From Halomonas jincaotanensis (GTDB taxonomy: Bacteria; Pseudomonadota; Gammaproteobacteria; Pseudomonadales; Halomonadaceae), in the NCBI RefSeq assembly GCF_018448785.1, contig NZ_JAHCLU010000012.1:62001-126000 (forward strand): DNA of 64,000 nt. Reading direction: 5' to 3'. How positions within the stretch are numbered: position 1 is the first letter of the stretch; the number at the start of each line of letters is the position of its first letter. A model generated the notes under the pieces. It saw only the letters and a list, made by a program, of their open reading frames with translations, had not been told where the DNA came from and did no database searches. This document shows, piece after piece, positions 1 to 9,016 of the stretch. The translations under genes were made by a program, and so were the position numbers.

Positions 1-370
1 ACAGCACCCGACCGGCGTATTTCTGGATCAGCCCCGGGGCCGGGGTGTGGTCGGCCTCCTCGAGCGGGTCGGTGCTGAAGCCGGGTATTGGCTCGGCTTC
101 TGCGTTCACCGGCAGCACCTGAAGCAGCAGCGGGTCGCGGCTGTCGCCAGGTCGGATACGGGCCAGATAGGCCTCGGGAACGCGGACCTCGAACAGGGCG
201 TGGCCGCGCTCGGCGCCGGGTAGCCAGGCATCGTCCAGGCCCAGCCGGCGGCAGAGTTCATGCGGATCGCGAATCGCTCGGGCCAGCTGGGTCTGCCAGG
301 GCGCCTGCACGGCCAGCGGTTGAGCCTCCCGGTCGGGACGCTGCAAAAGGGCAGGGCTTCGGGTTATCAT
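1..370 (-). CDS. epmB: EF-P beta-lysylation protein EpmB (lysine 2,3-aminomutase), N-terminal part
   Basis: The reverse strand reads open from an ATG at 370 to the window edge, giving about 123 N-terminal residues; the rest lies outside. The segment contains LFEVRVPEAYLARIR, DPLLLQVLPV and PGFSTDPLEEAD, which match the N-terminal part of the radical-SAM lysine 2,3-aminomutase EpmB. The CxxxCxxC iron-sulfur motif would lie beyond the edge. In the family, EpmB makes (R)-beta-lysine from lysine, which EpmA then attaches to EF-P. It is divergent from efp, as in E. coli, with a 105-bp shared upstream region (371-475). Identity is well supported by sequence and by neighbours. Confidence 0.88.
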   Translation of the reverse strand, partial: MITRSPALLQRPDREAQPLAVQAPWQTQLARAIRDPHELCRRLGLDDAWLPGAERGHALFEVRVPEAYLARIRPGDSRDPLLLQVLPVNAEAEPIPGFSTDPLEEADHTPAPGLIQKYAGRVL

Positions 371-475
371 GCGCCACACCAGTCAATGCGGGCGAGGGAT
401 CGACCTCGCAGAATGTCGTTTGCTTGCACGCCACCGCTTATCGTCGGGGGCGTGCTCGAATATGAGTGAGAAATC

Positions 476-1042
476 ATGGCGAACTATTCTACCAACGAAT
501 TCAAGGGCGGTCTGAAGGTGATGCTGGATGGCGATCCCTGCACGATCGTCGAGAACGAGCTCGTCAAGCCCGGAAAGGGCCAGGCCTTCAGCCGCGTGAA
601 GCTGCGTAACCTGATGACCGGCCGCGTCGGCGAGCGCACCTTCAAGTCGGGCGACTCCCTGGAAGGCGCCGACGTGCTCGAGCTTGAGATGGAGTACCTC
701 TACAACGATGGCGACATGTGGTATTTCATGAAGACGGATGGCTCGTTCGAACAGTACGCGGTAGAAAAGCGCGCCCTGGGCGACACCGAGAAGTGGCTCA
801 AGGAACAGGTGCCCTACACCGTGACACTGTGGAACGATAACGCCATTGCCGTCTCTCCTCCCAACTTTATCGAGCTGGAAGTCACCGAGACCGATCCCGG
901 CGTGAAAGGCGATACCGCCCAGGGTGGCTCCAAGCCGGCGACGCTCTCCTCGGGGGCGGTGGTTCGCGTGCCGCTGTTCATCAACGAGGGCGAGGTGTTG
1001 AAGGTCGACACACGTTCCGGCGATTACGTCAGTCGCGCGTAA
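476..1042 (+). CDS. efp: Translation elongation factor P
   Basis: This 188-residue protein has the normal EF-P length and the three-domain beta-barrel sequence. EF-P enters the ribosomal E site and relieves stalling at consecutive prolines. The modification loop is VKPGKGQAF with Lys34 at the position that receives beta-lysine in E. coli. The C-terminal part ends in the usual [12 protein letters not shown]. The start is the ATG at 476, preceded by GAGTGAGA. It sits between divergent epmB and co-oriented epmA, so target and both modifying enzymes are adjacent. Confidence 0.97.
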   Translation: MANYSTNEFKGGLKVMLDGDPCTIVENELVKPGKGQAFSRVKLRNLMTGRVGERTFKSGDSLEGADVLELEMEYLYNDGDMWYFMKTDGSFEQYAVEKRALGDTEKWLKEQVPYTVTLWNDNAIAVSPPNFIELEVTETDPGVKGDTAQGGSKPATLSSGAVVRVPLFINEGEVLKVDTRSGDYVSRA

Positions 1043-1083
1043 CGCAAGGCCCTCTCCTAGCGATGCTGAATCCGTCTCTGACG

Positions 1084-1104
1084 GGCCACGCCAAGGGCGT
1101 GGCC
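1084..1104 (+). terminator. Stem-loop between efp and epmA
   Basis: GGCCACGCC, a 3-nt loop AAG, then GGCGTGGCC form a perfect 9-bp stem between the efp stop and the epmA start. Only a weak T-rich stretch follows, so it may attenuate or process the message rather than fully terminate. Confidence 0.4.
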
Positions 1105-1128
1105 TTCGTGATTCTGGAGAAAAGAACC

Positions 1129-2103
1129 ATGGCCAGTGACTGGAGGCCTTCGGCCTCCATTGTGACCCTACGCGAGCGCGCGCGCCTGCTGGCCGAGGTC
1201 CGTGCCTTCTTCGCCGAGCGCGAGGTGCTGGAAGTGGAGACCCCGGTGCTGGGCCATGGCGGCAGCACCGATGTGCACCTCGCCTCGCTGTGCGTCGAGG
1301 CGACGACGTCCGCTGGTGGCGAGCGGCTCTGGCTTCAGACCTCGCCGGAATTTCACATGAAGCGTCTGTTGGCCGCCGGCAGCGGGCCGATCTTCCAGCT
1401 GGCGCGCAGCTTTCGCGACGCCGAGGTGGGAAGCCGCCACAACCTCGAATTCACCATGCTCGAGTGGTATCGGCCGGGGCTCGCGATGGAGGAGCTGATC
1501 GAGGAAACCGTCGAGCTGATCCGCAGGGTGCTTCCGCGCGACCCCGGGCCGGTGTGTCGGCGGCGCTACCGCGAGCTGTTTCGTGACGCGCTGGGCATCG
1601 ACCCCTTCACCGAACCCTTGCCGGCGCTACGTCGGCTGGCCGGTGAGACGGGCGGGCTGACGATGGCCGATAGTGATCGCGATGGCTGCCTGGATCTGCT
1701 GATGGGGCTGGTCATCGAGCCTCATCTTGGACGTGAGGGCATCGAGGTGGTGCTCGACTATCCGGCGAGCCAGGCGGCATTGGCACGGTGTCACCGCGAC
1801 TCTGAAGACGGCGAGTGGGTCGCGTCGCGCTTCGAGGTCTATCTGGCCGGACTTGAGCTCGCTAACGGCTATGACGAGCTCACCGAGGCCGCGGAACAGC
1901 GCGCGCGTTTCGAGCAAGACAGCGTAGTGCGACGTCGGCAGGGGCTGCCCGAGGTCGACATGGATGCACGACTGCTGGCGGCACTCGAACATGGCATGCC
2001 GCCCGGTAGCGGGGTGGCCCTGGGAATCGACAGGTTGATCCAGCTGGCGCTCGGAAAGCCACGGGTCGCGGATGTCATGGCCTTCGCTACCCCTCGCTGT
2101 TGA
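1129..2103 (+). CDS. epmA: EF-P--(R)-beta-lysine ligase EpmA
   Basis: This is a class II lysyl-tRNA-synthetase-like protein of 324 residues, close to E. coli EpmA (325). It lacks an N-terminal anticodon-binding domain and attaches beta-lysine to EF-P Lys34. Class II signatures include VLEVETPVL, the motif 2 region [11 protein letters not shown] followed by [10 protein letters not shown], and the motif 3 region GVALGIDRL. The reading frame is open from an ATG at 1063, but the ATG at 1129 is preferred: it follows GGAGAAAAGAACC and begins [11 protein letters not shown], which aligns with the E. coli N terminus. The 3' end overlaps convergent psd by 17 bp. Confidence 0.94.
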   Translation: MASDWRPSASIVTLRERARLLAEVRAFFAEREVLEVETPVLGHGGSTDVHLASLCVEATTSAGGERLWLQTSPEFHMKRLLAAGSGPIFQLARSFRDAEVGSRHNLEFTMLEWYRPGLAMEELIEETVELIRRVLPRDPGPVCRRRYRELFRDALGIDPFTEPLPALRRLAGETGGLTMADSDRDGCLDLLMGLVIEPHLGREGIEVVLDYPASQAALARCHRDSEDGEWVASRFEVYLAGLELANGYDELTEAAEQRARFEQDSVVRRRQGLPEVDMDARLLAALEHGMPPGSGVALGIDRLIQLALGKPRVADVMAFATPRC

Positions 2104-2938
2104 GGGGGAAGCTGCCCAGCGATGCACACACCCTCACCTTGGTCTTGGGCGCCAGGCGATCATCGAAGTCGACCTGGCCGGCGAAGGCCATCACCACGGT
2201 GGAGCCAAGCTTGAAGCGCCCCATCTCCTCGCCTTTTTCCAGCCTTACCGGCGTGTCGAAGCGGACACGCTGAACGTCGCCGGAAAGCGGTGTGACCTGG
2301 CCGGACCAGACCGTTTCGATGGCGGCAACGATCATCGCACCGACCAGCACCACTACCATTGGGCCGTACTCGGTATCGAAATGGCACACCAGCCGCTCGT
2401 TGCGCGCGAACAGGTTGGGGACATGGTCGGTGGTAGCCGAGTTGACCGAGAACAGCCGTCCGGGAACATAGACCATCTCGGTGAGCGTCCCGCCGAGCGG
2501 CATGTGTACACGGTGATAATCGCTTGGCGAGAGGTAGACGTTGGCATAGCTGCCGCCACGGTAGTGTCTCGCTGTTTCCGCGTCCCCGCCGAGCAGGTCG
2601 GCCATGGAGAAGCGCTGGCCCTTCGCCTGCAGCAGGTGGTCGGCTTCGATGGCACCGAACTGTGACAGGGTGCCGTCCGCGGGGGAAAGCAGTCCCTCTC
2701 CGAGGGGGCGGGCATCCGGCTTGAGTTCGCGGGTGAAGAAGTCGTTGAAGGTGGCGTAAGCCGTGTAATCCGGCTCGGCGGCCTCTCTCATGTCGACCTT
2801 GAACTGCTTGATGAAGGCCTTGATCAGAGCATTCTTGAGCCAGGTCAGACGACACTCGGCGAGTCGTCCCGTCAGCCTGGAAAGCAGATGGTGGGGAAGC
2901 GGATACTGGATCAGGGAAAAGAGCTTGGAAAATGACAA
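2087..2938 (-). CDS. psd: Phosphatidylserine decarboxylase
   Basis: The product (283 residues) decarboxylates phosphatidylserine to phosphatidylethanolamine at the inner membrane. The proenzyme cleavage motif LGST is at residues 244-247; Ser246 would become the pyruvoyl group after self-cleavage into beta and alpha chains. SPADG (Asp88) and YHRVH (His142/His145) supply the expected self-processing residues. The start is a TTG at 2938, with GAAGG about 10 nt upstream; the N terminus lines up with the E. coli protein there. It lies 15 bp downstream of rhdA and is probably the last gene of an rsgA-rhdA-psd operon. Confidence 0.95.
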   Translation of the reverse strand: MSFSKLFSLIQYPLPHHLLSRLTGRLAECRLTWLKNALIKAFIKQFKVDMREAAEPDYTAYATFNDFFTRELKPDARPLGEGLLSPADGTLSQFGAIEADHLLQAKGQRFSMADLLGGDAETARHYRGGSYANVYLSPSDYHRVHMPLGGTLTEMVYVPGRLFSVNSATTDHVPNLFARNERLVCHFDTEYGPMVVVLVGAMIVAAIETVWSGQVTPLSGDVQRVRFDTPVRLEKGEEMGRFKLGSTVVMAFAGQVDFDDRLAPKTKVRVCASLGSFPLNSEG

Positions 2939-2953
2939 GGGTGTGATTGCCTT

Positions 2954-3784
2954 CTATTTCTCGATGGGAGTGTCGTCGCGGTTGCCCCATTCCTTCCAGG
3001 AGCCCGCATAACCGCGAATCTTTTCGAACCCCAGCGCCTTGCCCACCAGCCAGGTGAAACCGCTGCGGTGATGGCTCTGACAATAGGTCGCCACTTCCAT
3101 GTCCGGCGTCAGGCCCAGGGCCTCAAGCTCGGTGATCAGCTCGGCGTAATCGCGAAGGCGTAGGGCGCGTTGTGGGTCCATGGCATGGGTCCATTCCATA
3201 TTCACGGCGCCGGGAATGTGACCGAGGTGCTTGTTGCTGCCCTTCTCGCCCAGGTATTCAGCTTTGGAGCGGGCGTCCCAGAGGGCGAAATCTCGATCAC
3301 CCAGTCGCTCCTGGATCTCGTGTCGGTCGATCGCCACTTCCGGGTGCATGATGGCGGCCTCGTAATCGCTGGCCGAGGGGGTGTGTGACTTGGTGGTAAG
3401 GGGGAGCGCATCTGCACGCCAGGCATGGATCCCGCCGTTGAGATAGGAGTAGCGGGTATGGCCGAGCAGCTCCAGCGTCCATAACAGCCTCCCGGCCCAG
3501 CCACCGCCTTCATCGTCGTAGGCGACTACGTGGGTGTCGCGCGTCAGCCCCAATGAGGAAAACAGCCCGGAGAGCGCTTCGGGCGAAGGGACATCATTGG
3601 GCACCTCGCCCTCGCCGCGAAGCAGCCGGCGATGGTCGAGAAACACGGCGCCGGGAACATGACCGTGGTCATAGCTTTCGGCCTTGGCCGGCACGTCGAT
3701 GATCAGTAGCGATGGCTCGTCAATATATGCCGCGAGCTGGTCGGGTTCGGCGATCAACGGCAGCAGATTGTCTTCGGAACTCAT
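2954..3784 (-). CDS. rhdA: Thiosulfate sulfurtransferase, RhdA-type rhodanese
   Basis: This is a tandem two-domain rhodanese of 276 residues. It transfers sulfane sulfur from a donor to an acceptor through an active-site cysteine persulfide. The first domain (about residues 10-130) is inactive; the second (about 150-276) carries Cys235 in CQSHHRS, very like the CQTHHR loop of Azotobacter RhdA and unlike the CGSGV-type loop of SseA. The frame is open to 3823, but the ATG at 3784 has AGGAGAC just upstream and begins at the family's usual position. It sits between rsgA and psd, which are adjacent in E. coli. The physiological donor and acceptor are not evident. Confidence 0.88.
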   Translation of the reverse strand: MSSEDNLLPLIAEPDQLAAYIDEPSLLIIDVPAKAESYDHGHVPGAVFLDHRRLLRGEGEVPNDVPSPEALSGLFSSLGLTRDTHVVAYDDEGGGWAGRLLWTLELLGHTRYSYLNGGIHAWRADALPLTTKSHTPSASDYEAAIMHPEVAIDRHEIQERLGDRDFALWDARSKAEYLGEKGSNKHLGHIPGAVNMEWTHAMDPQRALRLRDYAELITELEALGLTPDMEVATYCQSHHRSGFTWLVGKALGFEKIRGYAGSWKEWGNRDDTPIEK

Positions 3785-3811
3785 GGCAGTCTCCTGGCTC
3801 GGTTCTATGTG

Positions 3812-3843
3812 GCCTTTATTCAACGTAGCCTTTATTCACCGTA
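3812..3843. repeat. Tandem 16-bp duplication at the rsgA 3' end
   Basis: GCCTTTATTCAACGTA (3812-3827) is followed directly by GCCTTTATTCACCGTA (3828-3843), with one mismatch. The second copy covers the rsgA stop codon (3836-3838, read on the minus strand). Confidence 0.85.
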
Positions 3844-4987
3844 GCTTAGCGGGCGTTGAGGTCGCGGGGTCGTTGAGGCTGTCGACGATGCGTCGATAGC
3901 TGGCGAAACGTTCGGGGTGAATCTCGCCGCGTTCCACTGCGCCAAGCAGGGCGCAGCCAGGTTCATGGCGGTGGCGACAGTCCCGGAAATGGCATTGGCC
4001 GAGCCATTCATGAAATTCGATGAAGCCCTCGGCGACCTGTTGCTCGTCCAGATGCACCAGCCCGAACTCGCGGATGCCCGGCGAATCGATCAGCTGACCG
4101 CTATCGGCAAGGTCTTTGGCGGCAAGGTCATCGGAAGCATGGCCCTCTACGGCACGCTCCCCGGCGTCCGTGCCGGGCAACCGATACAGGCGGGCGGTAG
4201 TCGTGGTGTGGGTGCCCTTGCGTGAATCCTTGGACAGTGCCCCGATACGCAGTTCCTCGTCCGGCAGCAGGCGGTCGATCAACGACGATTTGCCCACCCC
4301 GCTCTGGCCGACGAAGACCGATGTGCGCCCGCCAAGCCGCTCACGCAGAGCGGTCAGGCCATCCTCCCGCGCGGTAGTGGAGGTCACCACCGCATAGCCC
4401 AGGGCCTCGTAGCTGCCGAGCAGGTCACGTATATTGCCGCCACCCTCGGGCAGCAGGTCGATCTTGTTCAACACCAGCACCGGGGCAATGCCGGTGGCCT
4501 CGGCGGCGACCAGGTAACGGTCGATCAGGTTGGCGTGCGGCGCGGGCTCAACGGCAAAGACGATGAGTATCTGGTCGATATTGGCGGCCACGGCCTTTAG
4601 CTGGCCGCGGGCGTCGGGGCGTTCCAGCACGCTGTCGCGTTCGCCGCGCGCGACCACCACGCCATCGACTGTTTGGCCGTCGGCATCGTGGGCGGCACGC
4701 CAGATCACGCGGTCGCCGGTGACCAGGCCCTCTAGATTGGCCCGCAGGTGGCAGCGTACTGTCTCACCGTCCTCACTGTCCTCACCGTTCTCAACGCGAC
4801 CTTCGGGCGCCACGTTCAGCGAGCGCCCGAAGTGGGCGACGACGCGGCCGGGTTGTTCGGGGCCATACTCTCCTGCGGCCAGCTTCTCGCTGTCGCGGTT
4901 GTCGTGCTTTTCGGCGCGCTTGGCACGTTCCGTCTGGACTTTCTCGACTCGCCAACGCTGCTGGCGACTCAGATTACGTTTGCTCAT
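3836..4987 (-). CDS. rsgA: Ribosome small-subunit biogenesis GTPase RsgA
   Basis: RsgA is a circularly permuted GTPase that checks late 30S maturation. In the 383-residue protein an N-terminal OB-fold is followed by G4 (NKID, 174-177), G1 (GQSGVGKSS, 227-235) and G3 (DSPG, 301-304), the permuted order of this family. A zinc site is formed by Cys332, Cys337, His339 and Cys345. The frame extends to 5068, but the ATG at 4987 begins MSKRNLSRQQRWRV, matching the E. coli start. About 25 extra acidic residues lie between the switch I threonines and DSPG. It is divergent from orn and heads rsgA-rhdA-psd. Confidence 0.94.
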   Translation of the reverse strand: MSKRNLSRQQRWRVEKVQTERAKRAEKHDNRDSEKLAAGEYGPEQPGRVVAHFGRSLNVAPEGRVENGEDSEDGETVRCHLRANLEGLVTGDRVIWRAAHDADGQTVDGVVVARGERDSVLERPDARGQLKAVAANIDQILIVFAVEPAPHANLIDRYLVAAEATGIAPVLVLNKIDLLPEGGGNIRDLLGSYEALGYAVVTSTTAREDGLTALRERLGGRTSVFVGQSGVGKSSLIDRLLPDEELRIGALSKDSRKGTHTTTTARLYRLPGTDAGERAVEGHASDDLAAKDLADSGQLIDSPGIREFGLVHLDEQQVAEGFIEFHEWLGQCHFRDCRHRHEPGCALLGAVERGEIHPERFASYRRIVDSLNDPATSTPAKLR

Positions 4988-5047
4988 GGGGGCCCGATGC
5001 TCGGTACAATGACGGCATTGTACCCACCTTGGGCTGCCCCTGTCGTC

Positions 5048-5092
5048 AGCCACCGTTCCTAAAGCCACCGTTCCTCAAGCCACCGTCCCTCA
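5048..5092. repeat. Three tandem copies of a 15-bp unit before orn
   Basis: The unit AGCCACCGTTCCTAA is present three times in a row (5048-5062, 5063-5077, 5078-5092), with one or two changes among copies. It lies in the divergent rsgA/orn promoter region. Confidence 0.85.
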
Positions 5093-5119
5093 AACAACAT
5101 TCGTCAAGGAAGTCTCTTC

Positions 5120-5710
5120 ATGTCCGCAAACGACACGCACGATCCGCGCACCAATCGCCTGGTGTGGATCGATCTGGAAATGACCGGGCTCGATCCAGAA
5201 CGCGAGCGCATCATCGAGGTCGCCACGTTGGTCACCGACAACGAGCTGAACCTGATCGCCGAAGGGCCGGTGCTCGCCGTCCATCAGCCGGAAGCCCTGC
5301 TGGCCGCCATGGACGACTGGAACCTCAAGACGCATGGCGAGTCGGGGTTGATCGAGCGGGTCAGGCAGAGCGAGATCGACGCCGCCGAGGCACAGCGCCG
5401 GACGCTGGCATTTCTTAACGCCTACGTCGCCCCCGGCAGCTCGCCCATGTGCGGCAACAGCGTGCATCAGGATCGCCGCTTTCTCGAACGCGAAATGCCG
5501 TCGCTGCTGGGCTTCTTCCATTACCGCAATCTCGATGTCTCGACCCTGAAGGAGCTGGCCAAGCGTTGGAATCCCGGCGCCATGGCCGGCTTCGAGAAGT
5601 CCGGTACGCACCTCGCCATGGACGACATCCGCGAGTCTGTCGCCGAGCTCGCCCATTACCGCACGACGTTCCTGATCGTGCCCGAGAACGCGCAAGACGC
5701 GTCGGCGTGA
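5120..5710 (+). CDS. orn: Oligoribonuclease
   Basis: This 196-residue DEDDh 3'-5' exoribonuclease degrades di- and short oligoribonucleotides, including pGpG from cyclic-di-GMP breakdown. [18 protein letters not shown] carries the first catalytic pair (Asp18, Glu20); later segments DIRESVAEL and [10 protein letters not shown] are typical of Orn. The ATG at 5120 follows AAGGAAG. Orn divergent from rsgA reproduces the E. coli arrangement. Confidence 0.97.
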   Translation: MSANDTHDPRTNRLVWIDLEMTGLDPERERIIEVATLVTDNELNLIAEGPVLAVHQPEALLAAMDDWNLKTHGESGLIERVRQSEIDAAEAQRRTLAFLNAYVAPGSSPMCGNSVHQDRRFLEREMPSLLGFFHYRNLDVSTLKELAKRWNPGAMAGFEKSGTHLAMDDIRESVAELAHYRTTFLIVPENAQDASA

Positions 5711-5714
5711 CGTC

Positions 5715-6857
5715 TCACTCTGAAGCGATCAGCGCCTCGCGCTTGGCTCGCTGGCGGGCCAGGGCCCAGCGCACATGCTCGCGCACCAGGTCGGAGGGGT
5801 AGGGCAGGCGTGCCCGCAGGGCGGCTTCGACCGTCTCGCTCCACGGGGCGTTGCCGAGCCCTACCGCCAGGTTGCGCAGCCAGCGTTCGTAGCCGATACG
5901 GCGGATGGGGCTGCCGGCGGTCTTGACGAGGAATTCCTGCTCGCCCCAGGCGAATAGCGATACCAGGCTGGCTCGGTCCAGGTCATGGCGGGGAGCGAAG
6001 TCGGCCTCATGGCTCGCGCGGGTGAAGCGTGTGAAGGGACAGACCAGCTGACAGTCGTCGCAACCGAATACGCGATTGCCCATGGCTTCACGGTAGCGTT
6101 CGGGAATGGCGCCGAAGAGTTCGATGGTGAGGTAGGAAATACAGGCTCGGGCATCCACCACGCGGTCCTCGACGATGGCGCCGGTAGGGCAGGCGCTGCG
6201 ACAGGCGCTACAGCTGCCACAATGATCACCTTCGAAGGGCGCATCAACGGGTAGCGGCAGGTCGGTGTAGAGTTCGCCGAGAAAGAATAGTGACCCGGCC
6301 TTGGGGTGGAGCAACATGGCGTTCTTGCCGAACCAGCCAAGGCCGGCCTTGCGCGCCAGCGCGCGCTCCATCACCGGGGCGGAATCGACGAAGGCGCGAT
6401 AGCCGAAGGGCCCGGTTTCGGCCTCGATCCATTTCGCCAGGGTCGCCAGGCGCTTGCGCATCAGCTTGTGGTAGTCGCGGCCGGTGGCGTAGCGGGAGAC
6501 ATAAGCCTTCTGCGGCTGGCCAAGAACCTTGGTGGTTTCCACCTCGGGGGGCAGGTAGTCCAGGCGCACGCTGATTACCCGCACGGTGCCGGGGATCAGC
6601 TCCTCGGGCCTTGTGCGCCGGGTGCCGTGCTTGGCCATGAAGCCCATCTCGCCATGATGGCCCGCGGCGAGCCAACGCTCGAGGCGTGCCTCGTCGGCGG
6701 AGAGGTCGACATCGGTGATGCCGAGCTGCTGGAAGCCGAGCTCGCGTCCCCAGGTCTTGATGCGAGCGGCCAGGTCGTGTAAGTCGGGCTGAGCGTCGGC
6801 CAAGGTGTCGGGCTGCGTATGGGACATCATTGCGGACATCGTCACCGGGGCATGCAT
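5715..6857 (-). CDS. queG: Epoxyqueuosine reductase QueG
   Basis: QueG reduces epoxyqueuosine to queuosine in tRNA, using cobalamin and two [4Fe-4S] clusters. The frame gives 380 residues. Cluster ligands are Cys213, 216, 219 and 223 (CGSCSACRSACPTG) and Cys239 with Cys266, 269 and 273 (FGCDDCQLVCPFTR). The catalytic region around AFVDSAPVMERA (156-167) is intact. The exact start is uncertain: ATGs at 6857, 6839, 6830 and 6827 are all possible and none has a strong ribosome-binding site. It converges on orn, with 4 bp between the genes. cobO in this window also serves cobalamin metabolism. Confidence 0.95.
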   Translation of the reverse strand: MHAPVTMSAMMSHTQPDTLADAQPDLHDLAARIKTWGRELGFQQLGITDVDLSADEARLERWLAAGHHGEMGFMAKHGTRRTRPEELIPGTVRVISVRLDYLPPEVETTKVLGQPQKAYVSRYATGRDYHKLMRKRLATLAKWIEAETGPFGYRAFVDSAPVMERALARKAGLGWFGKNAMLLHPKAGSLFFLGELYTDLPLPVDAPFEGDHCGSCSACRSACPTGAIVEDRVVDARACISYLTIELFGAIPERYREAMGNRVFGCDDCQLVCPFTRFTRASHEADFAPRHDLDRASLVSLFAWGEQEFLVKTAGSPIRRIGYERWLRNLAVGLGNAPWSETVEAALRARLPYPSDLVREHVRWALARQRAKREALIASE

Positions 6858-6981
6858 GGGAGAAACCGCTATTTTGGAAACGTTATTGTGGAAAAACGGC
6901 TGATGCCACCTCTCGGCACTTGGCGAGAGGCGGTCAGTCCTTACACTGGATGATAAAGCATCACTTGCAGGGGAGACACCG

Positions 6982-8520
6982 ATGTCCGTCGCGTCATTCG
7001 CCCATCGCGCCGACCCGGGTCGTGCGCTCTACCGCGCCGAGCAGGTTCGAGAGCTCGACCGGCGTACCATCGCCGCCGGCATCGAGGGGTTTGCGCTGAT
7101 GCAGCGCGCCGCCGCCGCGGCCTGGCAGGACCTCAAGGCGCGCTGGCCCGGGGTGCGCGCGATCAGCGTGCTGTGCGGCGGCGGCAACAATGGCGGCGAT
7201 GGCCATGTGCTGGCGGCACTCGCCGCCGCCGAAGGATTGACAGTACAGCGCATTGTCCTCAAGCCCATCGAGGAACTCGGTGGCGATGCTCGCCGCGCCG
7301 CCGAGATGGCCTCGGCAGGCGGCGTGGCGGCGATTGACTGGCAGCCGGGGTTAACGCTGAGCGGTCAGGTGGTGGTCGATGCGCTGCTGGGAACGGGACT
7401 CACCGGCGAGGTGCGTGGCTCTTTCCGCGAGGTCATAGCGGCGGTCAACGAGAGCGACAAGCCGGTCTTGGCGATCGATATTCCCTCCGGGCTGCATGCC
7501 GATACCGGTGCGGCGTTGGGTCTGGCGATTCGCGCGACACTGACGGTGACCTTTATCGGCGACAAAGTTGGCCTGCATACCGGGGCAGCTCCGGCACATG
7601 TCGGTGAATTGGCATTCCGGGACCTCGAGGTCGATGCCGAGGCGGAGACGGACCTGGTGCCCGCGGCACGGCTGCTCGGGGCCGGGCTGGTTGCGGCTGC
7701 GATGCCGCCTCGTTCGCGTAGCGCGCACAAGGGCGCATTCGGCCATGCGCTGATACTCGGTGGCGCGCCGGGGTTCGGTGGCGCGGCGCTGCTTGCCGCG
7801 GAGGCCTGTGGGCGGCTGGGCGCCGGTAAAGTGAGCCTGGCGACCTCGCCCGAGCATGTTGTGGCTAGCCTGGTACGACGGCCCGAGGTGATGGTCCATG
7901 GTGTGCGCGGCTCGGGCGATCTGGGGGAGTTGCCGCACCAGGCCGATGCCCTGGTTGTCGGACCGGGGTTGGGGCAGGGCAGCTGGGGCCAGGGCATGCT
8001 GCAGGCGGCACTGGCAACCGGGAAGCCGCTGGTCGTGGACGCCGATGGCCTTAACCTGCTGGCGACACGCTTTAGTGGCGAGCGACGCGACGACTGGATT
8101 CTCACCCCGCATCCGGGCGAGGCGGCGCGACTGCTTGGGATCAGCGCGGACGAGGTGGAGGCCGATCGCCCCGCGGCGGTCCAGGCATTGCAACAACAGT
8201 TCGGTGGTGCGGTGGTGCTCAAGGGGGCCGGCAGCCTGGTAATCGGCCCCGAGGGGCTGGCCGTCTGCCCCTTCGGTAACCCGGGCATGGCCAGTGGCGG
8301 CATGGGCGATGTGCTCTCTGGCATGTTGGGCGCCCTGCTTGCCCAGCATTTTGTACCAGAGCAAGCCGCGAGGCTTGGGGTGTTGGTCCATGCCCTGGCC
8401 GCCGACATGGCCGCCGATGACGCCGGGGAGCGTGGCCTGCTGGCCGGCGATCTGGCATCCTATGCGCAACTATTGATCAACCCCGGGACTGGCGAGGACC
8501 ATGCTGCTGCAACTCGATGA
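6982..8520 (+). CDS. nnr: Bifunctional NAD(P)HX epimerase/dehydratase
   Basis: This enzyme repairs hydrated NADH and NADPH. The N-terminal YjeF domain (about 1-215) epimerises R- to S-NAD(P)HX and shows GGGNNGGDG at residues 66-74. The C-terminal ribokinase-like domain (about 225-505) is the ADP/ATP-dependent dehydratase, with ending signature NPGMASGGMGDVLSG. The length of 512 residues is normal for the fused form. The ATG at 6982 follows GGGGAGA. It overlaps tsaE by 20 bp, so the two are likely translated from one message, as in E. coli. Confidence 0.95.
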   Translation: MSVASFAHRADPGRALYRAEQVRELDRRTIAAGIEGFALMQRAAAAAWQDLKARWPGVRAISVLCGGGNNGGDGHVLAALAAAEGLTVQRIVLKPIEELGGDARRAAEMASAGGVAAIDWQPGLTLSGQVVVDALLGTGLTGEVRGSFREVIAAVNESDKPVLAIDIPSGLHADTGAALGLAIRATLTVTFIGDKVGLHTGAAPAHVGELAFRDLEVDAEAETDLVPAARLLGAGLVAAAMPPRSRSAHKGAFGHALILGGAPGFGGAALLAAEACGRLGAGKVSLATSPEHVVASLVRRPEVMVHGVRGSGDLGELPHQADALVVGPGLGQGSWGQGMLQAALATGKPLVVDADGLNLLATRFSGERRDDWILTPHPGEAARLLGISADEVEADRPAAVQALQQQFGGAVVLKGAGSLVIGPEGLAVCPFGNPGMASGGMGDVLSGMLGALLAQHFVPEQAARLGVLVHALAADMAADDAGERGLLAGDLASYAQLLINPGTGEDHAAATR

Positions 8521-9016
8521 TGAGAATTGCCAGGTCGGCTTCGGTGAAAGCCTGGGCCGGGCGCTTGGCGGGCATGGCCGGGTGCATCTGGCCGGCGAGC
8601 TTGGCGCCGGCAAGACGACACTGACCCGTGGCCTGCTGCGCGCCCATGGGTACATGGGCACGGTCAAGAGTCCGACCTATACGCTGGTGGAACCCTATGA
8701 GCTCGATGACGCGAGGATTTATCATTTCGATCTCTACCGCCTGGGTGATCCCGAAGAGCTTGAATTCATCGGTGGCCGCGACCTGCTGAGCGAGGACGCC
8801 CTTTGTGTCATCGAATGGCCGGAGCGTGGCGAAAGCTGGTTGCCGCCCTCGGATCTGAGCATTGAGCTCGCTATCGCCGGCAATGGACGCCATGCGCTTG
8901 TCTTGGCCAATAGCGAGCATGGCCATCGCGCGCTAGCGCGCCTACTGGCCGATCCAACACTGGACGCGATGATCGTGGATCGCCGCGAGTCTGACCAAAG
9001 AGGCATTAGGGCATGA
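8501..9016 (+). CDS. tsaE: tRNA threonylcarbamoyladenosine biosynthesis ATPase TsaE
   Basis: TsaE is the ATPase that supports the TsaB-TsaD complex in making t6A37 on ANN-decoding tRNAs. The 171-residue protein has a Walker A motif GELGAGKTT (about 32-40), followed by KSPTYTLVEPY and HFDLYRL, both diagnostic. It starts inside the 3' end of nnr (20-bp overlap) with GCGAGG upstream, and ends in an ATGA overlap with the amidase gene. Confidence 0.95.
   Translation: MLLQLDDENCQVGFGESLGRALGGHGRVHLAGELGAGKTTLTRGLLRAHGYMGTVKSPTYTLVEPYELDDARIYHFDLYRLGDPEELEFIGGRDLLSEDALCVIEWPERGESWLPPSDLSIELAIAGNGRHALVLANSEHGHRALARLLADPTLDAMIVDRRESDQRGIRA

Noticed and set aside
2072-2665. Plus-strand frame opposite psd
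   Set aside because: psd has all catalytic motifs; the opposite frame has none.
7351-8469. Long open frame on the minus strand opposite nnr (372 codons)
   Set aside because: It is a shadow of a GC-rich gene: no recognisable domain, and nnr has full motifs and normal length.
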